Origin: JALOAD01 sp023228995 [NCBI: Candidatus Muiribacterium halophilum]
Lineage (GTDB): Bacteria; Muiribacteriota; Muiribacteriia; Muiribacteriales
DNA: 64,000 bases
Assembly: GCA_023228995.1 (NCBI GenBank)
Contig: JALOAD010000005.1
Coordinates: 62,001 to 126,000, forward strand
Direction: 5' to 3'
Below are positions 8,691 through 17,042 of this stretch, one piece after another. The notes under the pieces are model-generated. The model made no database searches. It had not been told where the DNA came from and saw only the letters and a list, made by a program, of their open reading frames with translations. Each line of letters begins with the position of its first letter. Position 1 is the stretch's first letter. The position numbers and the translations under genes are program-made.

Positions 8691-9556
8691 TATTTTCTCC
8701 TAAGCATCCTGTTTTTAAAAAACAATCTTAATTTTTTTATATAATCATCATGAGTAAAAATATCAACAAAATCAATACCATATTTTTTATAATTACTATT
8801 AAATTTACCCTCAGAAGAATTATACTCATTCATATACATAGCTCTATCACCATGAGCAACAGAGTAAATATCACCATTAAAACTCTGAACATCACCAAAG
8901 AAAAACTCAGGACATTCTTCCTCAATAATATCTTTAATCCTCAAACAAATAAGATCATGTTTTTTATTAAGCAATGAAAGTTTATGCCATGATTCAAATC
9001 CTAAAAAATCAGATATAAAGAAAACCACAGCTTTTCTCTTCTGAACTTTTAATATATGCTCAATAACCTCGTTATAATCTTTTTCAAACACTAAATTAGA
9101 ATTAGCAATATAATCTCTAAGAATTACCAAAGAATTTTTCAAACCCTTAGCAGGCTTTACATACTTTTTAACATTATTGTCAAAAAATACAGCACCAAGT
9201 TTATCTTTATTCTTCAAAGCTGAAAATTGTAAAATAGCTGATAATTCAGTAACAATTTCCTTTTTAGAACTATATTTAGAACCAAAATCCATAGATCTTG
9301 AAATATCAAGCACAAATAAAATAGTAAGCTCTCTTTCCTCTTCAAATTTTTTAACAAAAGGAGAATTAAACTTAGCAGTAGCTTTCCAATCAATAGCTCT
9401 ATAATCATCACCATGCTCATATTTTTTTAATTCAGCAAATTCAAGACCTTTACCCTTAAAAGCCGAATGATAAGCACCACCAAAAACCTCATCAACAAGA
9501 CGACTAGTCTTAATCTGAAGCTTATGGACTTTTGACATAAGTTTAGCAATTTCCAT
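8690..9556 (-). CDS. DUF58 (VWA-like) protein partner of MoxR
   Basis: 288 residues. It contains the DUF58 signature 'GGAYHSAFKGKGLEFAELK.Y..GDDYRAIDWKATAKF' followed by a VWA-like core with VLDISRSMDFGS at about 103-114, a degenerate MIDAS. No membrane segment is apparent, so this protein is probably cytoplasmic and bridges the ATPase and the membrane VWA proteins. It starts 2 bp after the moxR stop. DUF58 next to MoxR is one of the commonest bacterial gene pairs; the biochemical role remains unproven in general. Confidence 0.9.
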   Translation of the reverse strand: MEIAKLMSKVHKLQIKTSRLVDEVFGGAYHSAFKGKGLEFAELKKYEHGDDYRAIDWKATAKFNSPFVKKFEEERELTILFVLDISRSMDFGSKYSSKKEIVTELSAILQFSALKNKDKLGAVFFDNNVKKYVKPAKGLKNSLVILRDYIANSNLVFEKDYNEVIEHILKVQKRKAVVFFISDFLGFESWHKLSLLNKKHDLICLRIKDIIEEECPEFFFGDVQSFNGDIYSVAHGDRAMYMNEYNSSEGKFNSNYKKYGIDFVDIFTHDDYIKKLRLFFKNRMLRRK

Positions 9557-9558
9557 AA

Positions 9559-10542
9559 TTATGGCACCTGCACATTATCAAGCATTTTTTTAATAATATC
9601 TTCAGAACTCATATCCTCAGCCTCAGCTTCATAAGAAGGAATAACCCTATGACGCAAAACATCATAAGCAATCATTTTTATATCTTCAGGAGTAACATAA
9701 CCCCGATGATTTATAAAAGCAAAAGCTTTACCAGCTTTAGTAAGATTAATCGAAGCTCTTGGAGAAGCACCATAAGAAATATAGTTTTTCCATTCAGTTA
9801 AACCATAATTTTCAGGAAATCTTGTTGAAAAAACAATATCAACAATGTAATCAAGAACTTTTTCATCAATATAAATTTTTTCAGTATATTCAGAAGCTTG
9901 TTTAAGTTGATTAACATCAGCAACTTTATTTAAAGTAACATCAGAACTAACACTCATACGCTTAATAATTTCTTTTTCTTCATCTTTAGACGGATATGAA
10001 ACAAATATTTTACTTAAAAACCTATCAACCTGAGCTTCAGGAAGAGGATAAGTACCTTCTTGTTCAATAGGGTTTTGAGTTGCAAGCACAAGAAAAGGTT
10101 CAGGAAGTTTGAAAGTTTCATTACCAATAGTAATTTGTTTTTCTTGCATTGCTTCCAAAAGTGCACTCTGAACTTTAGCAGGAGCACGATTTATTTCATC
10201 TGCAAGAATTATATTTGCAAAAATCGGACCTTTTTTAACTTCAAAATCACATTTTTGCTGATTATAAATAAGAGTACCAATAAGATCAGCAGGTTGAAGA
10301 TCAGGAGTAAATTGAATTCTTTTAAAAGACAAATCCATAACATCAGCTACAGTTTTAATAGTCATAGTTTTAGCTAATCCCGGAACTCCTTCAAGAAGAA
10401 TATGTCCATCACATAAAAAAGCCATTAAAATTGCATCTATCATTTTCTTTTGTCCAACAATCACTTTTCCAACTTCTCTTCTAATATTATCAATAAAAAG
10501 TGATTTTTCTCTAATCTGTTCATTCATACTAACAAGATCCAT
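9559..10542 (-). CDS. MoxR-family AAA+ ATPase
   Basis: 327 residues. Walker A is GVPGLAKT (52-59), Walker B is ILADEINRA, followed by the MoxR-typical APAKVQSALLEAMQEKQIT, sensor 1 ATQNPIEQEGTYPLPEAQ and the arginine-finger region VDRFLSK. MoxR ATPases are hexameric chaperones that help VWA-containing partners load cofactors or mature enzymes. It heads the operon, with GGAG 8 nt upstream of the ATG; nothing on the same strand lies closer than the lipoprotein gene that ends at 10958, so the promoter should fall in 10543-10905. Confidence 0.93.
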   Translation of the reverse strand: MDLVSMNEQIREKSLFIDNIRREVGKVIVGQKKMIDAILMAFLCDGHILLEGVPGLAKTMTIKTVADVMDLSFKRIQFTPDLQPADLIGTLIYNQQKCDFEVKKGPIFANIILADEINRAPAKVQSALLEAMQEKQITIGNETFKLPEPFLVLATQNPIEQEGTYPLPEAQVDRFLSKIFVSYPSKDEEKEIIKRMSVSSDVTLNKVADVNQLKQASEYTEKIYIDEKVLDYIVDIVFSTRFPENYGLTEWKNYISYGASPRASINLTKAGKAFAFINHRGYVTPEDIKMIAYDVLRHRVIPSYEAEAEDMSSEDIIKKMLDNVQVP

Positions 10543-10905
10543 TTCTCCTCCAGTTTTTAAATATTATATCAAAAATATTAACGAAAACATATTGCAAAAA
10601 TTATGCCAGTGAAAATCGCAAGTGAAATGGTGAGATAGGTAACTCTAAAACAAAAATATTTTATTGCGATTTGAATATAATGCAAATTTTTTTGATGAAA
10701 TTATATCTATATAATAGATATTAAATTTTAATGCCAAAGAAACTGATGAATCCTAACTGCACTTTTTTGAGGAAGTTTAAGTTGATATTTATACGCATAT
10801 TTCCCTTATACCGCTCTTATACGCTTTTATACGCTTTTGTACCGCTCTTATACCACTTCCATTCTTTTTTGGTTTTTTTCCACAGTGTATGTGAGTTATT
10901 CAACA
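10543..10905. other. Spacer upstream of the Bat operon, with short-period repeats
   Basis: No gene is convincing here. From about 10791 to 10855 the strand is built of near-repeats of 'ttatacgcttt' and 'taccgctctta' at a 10-11 bp period, roughly one helical turn. Similar 'ttcaccgcttctatacgctt' text occurs near 42845. A promoter for the MoxR operon must lie here, but I could not single one out. Confidence 0.35.
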
Positions 10906-10938
10906 AAAAAAGAGTGCAAAAAAATTGCACTCTTTTTT
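10906..10938 (-). terminator. Rho-independent terminator of the GLUG lipoprotein gene
   Basis: AAAAAAGAGTGCAA (10906-10919) and TTGCACTCTTTTTT (10925-10938) form a perfect 14-bp stem with a 5-nt loop. It ends in U-runs on either strand. It lies 19 bp past the stop of the minus-strand gene at 10958. Confidence 0.9.
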
Positions 10939-10957
10939 ATTTAAAATTTTATTAACA

Positions 10958-13639
10958 TTATCTTAAAAACGGATAACCATTATTAGTAACTCCATCAATA
11001 TTCCATATTGTAGTAAAATCCCAACCGGCATCTGTGAATGTGGATTCAGTCTTCATTTCAACAGTTGTCTTACCAGTTCCACCACCCGATGATGATGCCT
11101 GTCCTGAGGTTACTGTATCCCAGTAACTTGATGTTATTGTTGCACCTCCTACATTAGATGATATTAATCCACCTAAATTATCAGCATTACTAAGGTGACC
11201 TATTGAATAACAGTTTATTATACTTCCTTCATTATCCGCCCATTTACCAATTAATCCACCTAGTTGTGAAAAACAGTTAGAACCAGTTAAATTTCCTGTT
11301 GCATAGCAGTTTCTTACTGTTGTAGTTTCACCAGTGTTCTGGACTAAGGCTATAAGTCCTCCTCCTGATGTGGTAGTATTGACACTGACATTTCCAGTTG
11401 CATAACAGAATTCAATCAAAATATCTTTCGCGAAAGAATCTACCCAGCCTACTAATCCACCTACCAAACGATAACCGTTTACATTTGCAGTTGAATAGGA
11501 AGATGTTAAAGCTGCATCTTTGAGAATACCTATAAGCCCACCAGCTTCATAACTTCCTGTCTGGGTAACTGTTCCGGCTGAATGACAGGCTGATATATCT
11601 GCCTCACTTTTTCCTATAAATCCGCCTACTAATTTTCCTGTAATATTAATATCAGTACTTGAATTTGTAATTGTCAGTCCTGCTCCGGCTTTTCCTATTA
11701 AACCACCGGCTTCTCCGGCTCCTGATGCTGTTATTGTTCCGCTAACAGAACAATTTATGACGTCTGGTGTTTGTAATGTAACAGCTCCAATTTCTCCGGC
11801 TAATCCACCTATATACTGTTTTCCTGAAATGGACACATTTGTCAGGCTTATATTTTTTATATAATCAGATAAAAATACTTTTCCGAATAATCCTAAATAT
11901 TCTCCTTCCGGATTGTTTATTGTAAGATTTGATATTGTACAATTGTTTCCGTCAAGATTTCCATAAAAATAACTTTCAGGATTTCCAATTGGTTGCCAAC
12001 CGGTTCCTTCATTATAAGGTGCAATTCCAAGATCTATGTCAGCTGTGAGTTTGTAGTATTTTCCAGGTATATTTCTCATATTATCAAGCTGTGCTGCGGT
12101 TGAGATCTCATAAGGGTCTTCTGAAGTTCCAGTTCCTCCGGCAAAATCTCCTGTAAACAATGCTGTTACGATTAATGCCGAGGTAATATTGGTATCTGCC
12201 CTTGTTGGTGTTGTTAAATTATCTGACCATTTAACAAATCTGTATCCTGTGTCCGGTACTGCTGTGACAGTTGTTCCATCAGAACCATGTGTTATTGTCT
12301 GAGTAGCTGTTCCTGATATTGTTCCACCATCACCTGCTGAATAATTTAAATTATATTGTGTGTTTATTGTAAAATAAGCAGTCAGAGTAACTTCTCGTGT
12401 CGGCATTGTATAAACAAATGGATTCTGTTGTGATATTATGTCATCACCTTCTCTGAAAGCCAGAAAAACATAATTTGTAGATGGATTTGCTGTTATCTCT
12501 ATTGTCTGTCCACAGGAGTATAATCCCCCTTGTGTTATTGTGCCATTTCCGTCTGTTGCAAGTGTAAGCTTATAAGTCTTGTCCGAAATAATAGTATTCT
12601 GAGTAACACTGTTAAGATAAGAAGTCGGATCTGCTCCACCGGCATTTGTTATCTCTGTTGCAGTATTAGAGATAATTGTGTTTTTATCGAAAATACTCTT
12701 GAAATTATCTGTAATATATGTTGCTATTCCTAGTTTTAGAGTGTTTATAGAGTTTTCGTCAGTATCTATATTATTTTCAATTGATGTCTTTAATTCTGAT
12801 ATTATACTTCCTGAAATCGATGATGTAATGGTATCAATTGTCTTATTATTGACTGATACTGCTGTTTTTACAAGATTCTGTATATCAAATTCCGGTTCTC
12901 CTGAAGGTATCAGGGTCTTTAATCTGTTATATTTTTCAACACTCAAAACTGATTTGATGTTTGAAGCTATAGGAGTTAAAATTTCTTTTAAATCATCTTT
13001 TTTATTATCATTGGTAATTGCATTACTTACAGAAGGGTTTTCCAATAATTCCAGAAGTCCATTTACAGCTATTGCTGCCTGAAGTATTCTAAGATGTTCA
13101 TGATCAGGCTCTTCACTATTTTGTGGTAAATGTGCCATTGGATCTGATAATATATCAGAAGCTGTTATCTCTGTTGTAAAATTAAATACTTCATTTAAAA
13201 GTGTTGCAACTTCTTCTTTTGATAATTTGTATTTTGAGCTAAGAGTTGTTAATGGGGATAATATAACTCTACCATTTTCGTCTTTTGCTTCTGCAATACT
13301 TTCAAGTAAAGGGCCTGTATAATTTATACCATTATGTTTTCCTTTAAATTCAGCATGCATTACAATTTTTTGACCTTTAATTATTTCTGTTGAAAACTCA
13401 AATTCACCACTATCATTAGAAAGACCAGATATTATTTCATTTGTATCAATTATTCCATTTTCATTTACAGAATCTATAAAAAACTTTGCTCCTATAATAT
13501 AAGGATCTACTGCAACTCCAGTTTTTGAAAGAGTTTCAGATTCTGTATTAGGAGTTGTTCCGCCACCTCCACCACAACCTATAATTAACGCTATTAACAA
13601 TAAATATAATAATAATATTAAATTATTTTTTTTAATCAT
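10958..13639 (-). CDS. Surface lipoprotein with InlB-type repeats and GLUG motifs
   Basis: 893 residues. A lipoprotein signal peptide ends in ALIIGC (C22), followed by a glycine spacer. Residues about 35-110 look like an SdrD/carboxypeptidase-regulatory-type beta sandwich ('DSVNENGIIDTNEIISGLSN'). About 120-340 is helical and unassigned. About 350-500 holds two divergent InlB B-repeat units ('TLATDGNGTITQGG', 'YSAGDGGTISGTATQTITHG'). From about 505 to the end run GLUG motifs ('YIGGLAGEIG', 'EAGGLIGKAG', 'LVGGFIGKS', 'LVGGLVGWV') that probably fold as a beta-helix. It should be anchored in the outer membrane as an adhesin or surface-binding protein. Base composition appears richer in G/C than the neighbours. 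It is transcribed alone with its own terminator. Confidence 0.85.
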   Translation of the reverse strand: MIKKNNLILLLYLLLIALIIGCGGGGGTTPNTESETLSKTGVAVDPYIIGAKFFIDSVNENGIIDTNEIISGLSNDSGEFEFSTEIIKGQKIVMHAEFKGKHNGINYTGPLLESIAEAKDENGRVILSPLTTLSSKYKLSKEEVATLLNEVFNFTTEITASDILSDPMAHLPQNSEEPDHEHLRILQAAIAVNGLLELLENPSVSNAITNDNKKDDLKEILTPIASNIKSVLSVEKYNRLKTLIPSGEPEFDIQNLVKTAVSVNNKTIDTITSSISGSIISELKTSIENNIDTDENSINTLKLGIATYITDNFKSIFDKNTIISNTATEITNAGGADPTSYLNSVTQNTIISDKTYKLTLATDGNGTITQGGLYSCGQTIEITANPSTNYVFLAFREGDDIISQQNPFVYTMPTREVTLTAYFTINTQYNLNYSAGDGGTISGTATQTITHGSDGTTVTAVPDTGYRFVKWSDNLTTPTRADTNITSALIVTALFTGDFAGGTGTSEDPYEISTAAQLDNMRNIPGKYYKLTADIDLGIAPYNEGTGWQPIGNPESYFYGNLDGNNCTISNLTINNPEGEYLGLFGKVFLSDYIKNISLTNVSISGKQYIGGLAGEIGAVTLQTPDVINCSVSGTITASGAGEAGGLIGKAGAGLTITNSSTDINITGKLVGGFIGKSEADISACHSAGTVTQTGSYEAGGLIGILKDAALTSSYSTANVNGYRLVGGLVGWVDSFAKDILIEFCYATGNVSVNTTTSGGGLIALVQNTGETTTVRNCYATGNLTGSNCFSQLGGLIGKWADNEGSIINCYSIGHLSNADNLGGLISSNVGGATITSSYWDTVTSGQASSSGGGTGKTTVEMKTESTFTDAGWDFTTIWNIDGVTNNGYPFLR

Positions 13640-14220
13640 AATAACCTCACATATTTTTTTTTACAACAAGTTATATAATATCAGAAAAAAGTATATTTTT
13701 CAAGGTTAATCAGTGGTTATAGGAGTGTTATTACTCGGAAAATCCTGAGCAGGTTATTTTTCATTTCTTACACAAGTTACAAGCCAAAATCATTAGTGTC
13801 CAAGAAAATTTTTGAAAATATTATTTGGTATAAAATATTGAATTTAATGTTCAAATAAGTAAGAGAACAAACTATCAACTGCACCACTCAAAAAATCACA
13901 TCCAATAATTTTTTTCGTTACCATTTCAGTCTAACAATACATCCTGTATTGTTTATTTCAATATGCTAGTGATTTCAAGTGTTTAGTATTATATAAATAT
14001 TACAATTCAACTCTTCGTATTTATGTTAATTTTACGCAGAAACTACTGCTGCACATTTTTGTTTTTATTCCATGAATTTTCAGAATATTATTTCGCAAAT
14101 TGAAATAACGACTTCATGAATTGCTGTTGATAGTTTTTCTCTTCCATGTTTTCAAATAGATGTATATAAAAAATATCAAGCAAAAGATCTTTAGAATTTT
14201 ATGCTTTAGATTTTATATGA

Positions 14221-14275
14221 AGATTAAAAAAATATATCCTGCAACAATTACGAGAACTCGTTAGAAATTTTTCAA
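14221..14275 (+). repeat. 55-nt dispersed repeat, copy 1
   Basis: These 55 nt match 42632-42686 at all but about six positions. Both end in 'aactcgttagaaatttttcaa'. In this copy ACGAG-aa-CTCGT makes a small perfect palindrome. No reading frame spans it, so it is probably the end of a decayed mobile element or a repeat of its own. Confidence 0.65.
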
Positions 14276-14520
14276 CATGTAAACAATAAAGATATTATGA
14301 AAACTTTAAGTTTATTATAATATAAAAATATGAAACATCAGAAAAATTTCTAAAAATACATGGAGGTATTTTAGAGTGCGAAGTATAATGAAAAAAATTA
14401 TTGGATTTAATTTTTTGAATGGTGTAGCAGGATAGATGTTTTTTAATCACATTTTCAGGAGGTAAAATAACGAAAGGTGCTGAAGGATAAATTTTTCTTG
14501 GACAGCAGTGTTCCAATATA

Positions 14521-14579
14521 TTAAATAAAAGACAGATGTGTCATAAAAAGATTTATGTAAACATCTGTCTTTTATTTAA
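14521..14579. terminator. Long perfect hairpin (19-bp stem)
   Basis: TTAAATAAAAGACAGATGT (14521-14539) and its exact complement (14561-14579) enclose a 21-nt loop. The arms end in T- or A-rich tails, so it could terminate transcription in either direction, but no intact gene ends here. It may belong to the decayed element just upstream. Confidence 0.55.
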
Positions 14580-14752
14580 TAAACCTGAGAATCCACCGGT
14601 TCAGTAAATTTTGGTAAAAAGAAAAAAATCTGAAAAAATAATAGTTTTTGATTTATCTGTGAAAATCCGTTTTATCCGTGGTGAGAAAAGAGCTTTTTGT
14701 TAGTGGTTTGTGGGGTTGTGAGATAGTGAAGAAACCGAAAAGTAAAAACTGG

Positions 14753-14772
14753 ATTCCCATATTCATGGGAAT
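14753..14772 (+). repeat. dRS3-like ATTCCC-N8-GGGAAT palindrome
   Basis: ATTCCC, eight bases, GGGAAT, then GACAG. This is the same consensus as the Neisseria dRS3 unit, which is known as a target for filamentous phage insertion. Only one copy is seen here. Relatedness to dRS3 is inferred from form alone. Confidence 0.5.
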
Positions 14773-14792
14773 GACAGAACTAAAAATATAAT

Positions 14793-14826
14793 CAGATCCC
14801 GGCCCAGAAACTTCACCGGGATGACA
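14793..14826 (+). repeat. ATCCCGG/CCGGGAT hairpin repeat, copy 2
   Basis: ATCCCGG at 14796-14802 and CCGGGAT at 14816-14822, with a 13-nt loop, followed by GACAT. It has the same orientation as the other copies. Confidence 0.8.
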
Positions 14827-15008
14827 TTATATTGAATAAATTTAATATTCATAATTTTTTTGTGATTATTTATAAATTTTTTTTGGGACAGTAGTGTACT
14901 TTTCCAATAGTCAACTTTTAAGTATTTTTGAATTTCATGACAAACTTAAAAATATCCAACACTTCTATTTAAAACCGGGAAAGAGTAAATGAAATATTAT
15001 TTTTTACT

Positions 15009-15037
15009 TTGTTGAGTTTGTTTTTTTCTGATATACT
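15009..15037 (+). promoter_or_regulatory. Sigma-70-type promoter for the 15062-16917 unit
   Basis: TTGTTG (15009-15014), a 17-bp spacer, then TATACT (15032-15037). It lies 24 bp before the ATG, with GGAGGA as ribosome site at about 15051. The leader would be short. Confidence 0.5.
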
Positions 15038-15061
15038 TTATAAAAAAATCGGAGGAATTCT

Positions 15062-15820
15062 ATGATTGATTTTGATAACCTTCCAGAACCACAAACTTTT
15101 AATAATGATTCAGATGGTATTACGAAAAAAACTACACATGGTACTGGTATTGTATCTGAGTTTTTTTCTGAAAATGTTACTTATATTGAATGTGATGAAA
15201 TAGATTTATCTCTTTTAATGGCAAATCTTAATAACCCTAAATTCAAAAGTAATCTTGATATGGGTATTCCTGGTATTGAAACTATTGAAAAAAATAATGA
15301 GTATATTAGAATGGAAAGATCAGCATTAATTCATAATAGAATTGTTAAGTTTGAAAAGGGTGGAGAAAAAGAAGATAGTTATAATAAACTTGTTAAAACT
15401 ACATTTTTTATATTTGAAGATTTTATTGCTGCTACTGGTGATTCAAAAGCTATTAAAAATACAATGGATTTTTTATCAGACATCCTACTTTTCCAACTTA
15501 CTCCAGTAATTCCAACAGAAATTGCTATGTTAAGAATTCCTGATAGATTTGAAACTATTGAAAACATTACAATTGACAGAGTTAAACACACTAATATTAA
15601 AAAAATTACAATATATGGTAGAGCTCAGGATATATCTGACCTTGATATTAAATTCCCAGGTTATGATGTTTCTTCTGTAACTGGTGTTATGAATACTAAA
15701 ACTGATGAAAGAAGGATTAAAATCAGTAAAACTGGTAAAATTTCATTTTACAAACTTAAAGATAAACCTTTATATATTGAACATTTGAAATTTGGACATT
15801 CTCTTTTCTTTTCTGAATGA
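15062..15820 (+). CDS. Hypothetical protein, 252 residues, paired with a glycosyltransferase
   Basis: I do not recognise the family. The protein has no signal peptide or membrane segment. It is rich in isoleucine, aspartate and asparagine with alternating beta-like stretches (NVTYIECDEIDLSLLM, ENITIDRVKHTNIKKITIYG), suggesting a soluble alpha/beta or beta protein. A 'FFIFEDFIAATGDSKAIKNTMDFLSDILLF' segment is the most helical part. The start has a strong GGAGGA site. Its stop overlaps the glycosyltransferase start (ATGA), so the two are made together; it might be a carrier, regulator or acceptor for the transferase, but nothing in the sequence proves that. Confidence 0.8.
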   Translation: MIDFDNLPEPQTFNNDSDGITKKTTHGTGIVSEFFSENVTYIECDEIDLSLLMANLNNPKFKSNLDMGIPGIETIEKNNEYIRMERSALIHNRIVKFEKGGEKEDSYNKLVKTTFFIFEDFIAATGDSKAIKNTMDFLSDILLFQLTPVIPTEIAMLRIPDRFETIENITIDRVKHTNIKKITIYGRAQDISDLDIKFPGYDVSSVTGVMNTKTDERRIKISKTGKISFYKLKDKPLYIEHLKFGHSLFFSE

Positions 15821-16917
15821 AAGTTTTAGTATTATCTCCTTTTATTCCTAGAGAAAATACAGGCGGGAGCGGGTTAAAGCTTCTTTTTACCCTTTCCTGC
15901 CTTAAAATTTTATATAGTAATATTACTTTGATCACTTATTATACTGATAAAAAAGATCTTTTTTATTTAAAACAATTTAGTGTTAAAAATAAAATTGTTA
16001 TTAAAGCTCAAAAAAAAGATACACGGTTTTCTTTAAATAATATTCATTATATTAATAGATTTTTTTCTAAAAAAATTAAACGTTTTTTATGTGATAATCA
16101 AAATAATTATGATTTTATTTATATTGATTCTATGTTTTTTTCTTTATTTAAAAAATATATTAAAAAACCTTTTATTGTTGATTTTCATAATTTTCATACT
16201 GATTTACTATTTAATCATATAAAAAACACTATAAATCCTCTAAAAAAAGCTTTTATTTACTATCAATACTTGATTACAAAAAATTTTGAAAAAAATTTAA
16301 TTGGTGATTGTAATGTTAAAAAAGTTATTACTGGGGAAATTCCTCTAAAATATCAAGGTTTTATTAAAAATTACTTTAAATTAATTCCATTTTCTATTGT
16401 AAATGATTTTAAAATAAGAAATTTACAAAAAGAAAGTAATTTTAATTTATTATTTACTGGTAATTTTAATTGGTTACCTAATATTCAGGCTTTAAAGATA
16501 ATTAAAGAAATGGCTTTTTTAAATTTAAATTTAAAATTTAATATTGTTGGAAAAAACATTCCTGAAGATCTTTATCCTGATAATATTTTTATATGGAATA
16601 ATCCTTCTAATACTGAGGTTTTTTTTAAAAAATTTAATGTGTTTTTTTCTCCTATTGAAAATGGTTCTGGTATTAATATTAAAATTCTTCAAGCTTTAAA
16701 ACATAATAATATTGTTATTGCACATAAAAACACTCTTATTAGAATGCCGTTTCTTGAAGGATATATTTTGACTTATTCAAATAATGTTGAATTACAAGAG
16801 ATTTTTGATAATTTCGATAATATTGAAAATACTAGTTTTAAAAAATTACAAACACTAATAAATTACATGGAAGATAATAAAAATCAATATATAGAGTTTA
16901 TAGTAAAAAAAAATTAA
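15817..16917 (+). CDS. Glycosyltransferase, GT4-like (GT-B fold)
   Basis: 366 residues. The N-terminal half opens with the Rossmann start VLVLSPFIPRENTGGSGLKL, whose glycine-rich loop is typical of GT4 donors and acceptors. The C-terminal half has 'LLFTGNFNWLPNIQALKII' (GT1/GT4 family second Rossmann start) and 'FFSPIENGSGINIKILQAL', in which the EN/GSGI.IKILQAL pattern is the nucleotide-sugar-binding E-x7-E-like region. It transfers a sugar in the cytoplasm; donor and acceptor are unknown. It is translationally coupled to the 252-residue gene. Codon use is extremely AT-rich even by local standards. Confidence 0.85.
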   Translation: MKVLVLSPFIPRENTGGSGLKLLFTLSCLKILYSNITLITYYTDKKDLFYLKQFSVKNKIVIKAQKKDTRFSLNNIHYINRFFSKKIKRFLCDNQNNYDFIYIDSMFFSLFKKYIKKPFIVDFHNFHTDLLFNHIKNTINPLKKAFIYYQYLITKNFEKNLIGDCNVKKVITGEIPLKYQGFIKNYFKLIPFSIVNDFKIRNLQKESNFNLLFTGNFNWLPNIQALKIIKEMAFLNLNLKFNIVGKNIPEDLYPDNIFIWNNPSNTEVFFKKFNVFFSPIENGSGINIKILQALKHNNIVIAHKNTLIRMPFLEGYILTYSNNVELQEIFDNFDNIENTSFKKLQTLINYMEDNKNQYIEFIVKKN

Positions 16918-16978
16918 AAACCTGCGAAATAGTTAATACAGTTAGCACAGCTAAAGCTGTTAGTTAGAAAACATAAAA

Positions 16979-17010
16979 CAGATCCCGGCTCAGGAGCATA
17001 AAAAGATGAC
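16979..17010 (+). repeat. Decayed copy of the ATCCCGG hairpin repeat
   Basis: The left half 'cagatcccggctca' is intact, but the right arm reads 'aaaaagatgac' instead of 'accgggatgac', so the stem is lost. Just upstream, ACAGCT-aa-AGCTGT (about 16947-16960) forms another small palindrome. The spacer lies between two converging genes and shows no obvious terminator. Confidence 0.6.
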
Positions 17011-17042
17011 AATGCTAGAACCACACTTGGGCAATAAAAATG

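Larger units (their letters stand above)
13640..15061. other. 1.4-kb non-coding region with remnants and repeats
   Basis: I find no intact gene. The region contains stop-riddled sequence, two same-direction 'GGACAGYAGTGT' strings (about 14499-14511 and 14886-14897), each followed by TTCCAATA, a 19-bp hairpin, a dRS3-like palindrome, an ATCCCGG hairpin and the promoter of the plus-strand gene at 15062. It looks like a graveyard of small mobile elements between the oppositely oriented lipoprotein and glycosyltransferase units. Confidence 0.5.

Noticed and set aside
10731-10955. 74-codon plus-strand frame before the lipoprotein terminator
   Set aside because: It spans the helical-period repeats and a terminator hairpin; peptide composition is unlike local proteins.
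14295-14516. 73-codon minus-strand frame
   Set aside because: No ribosome site, odd composition, and it lies within decayed repeat sequence.
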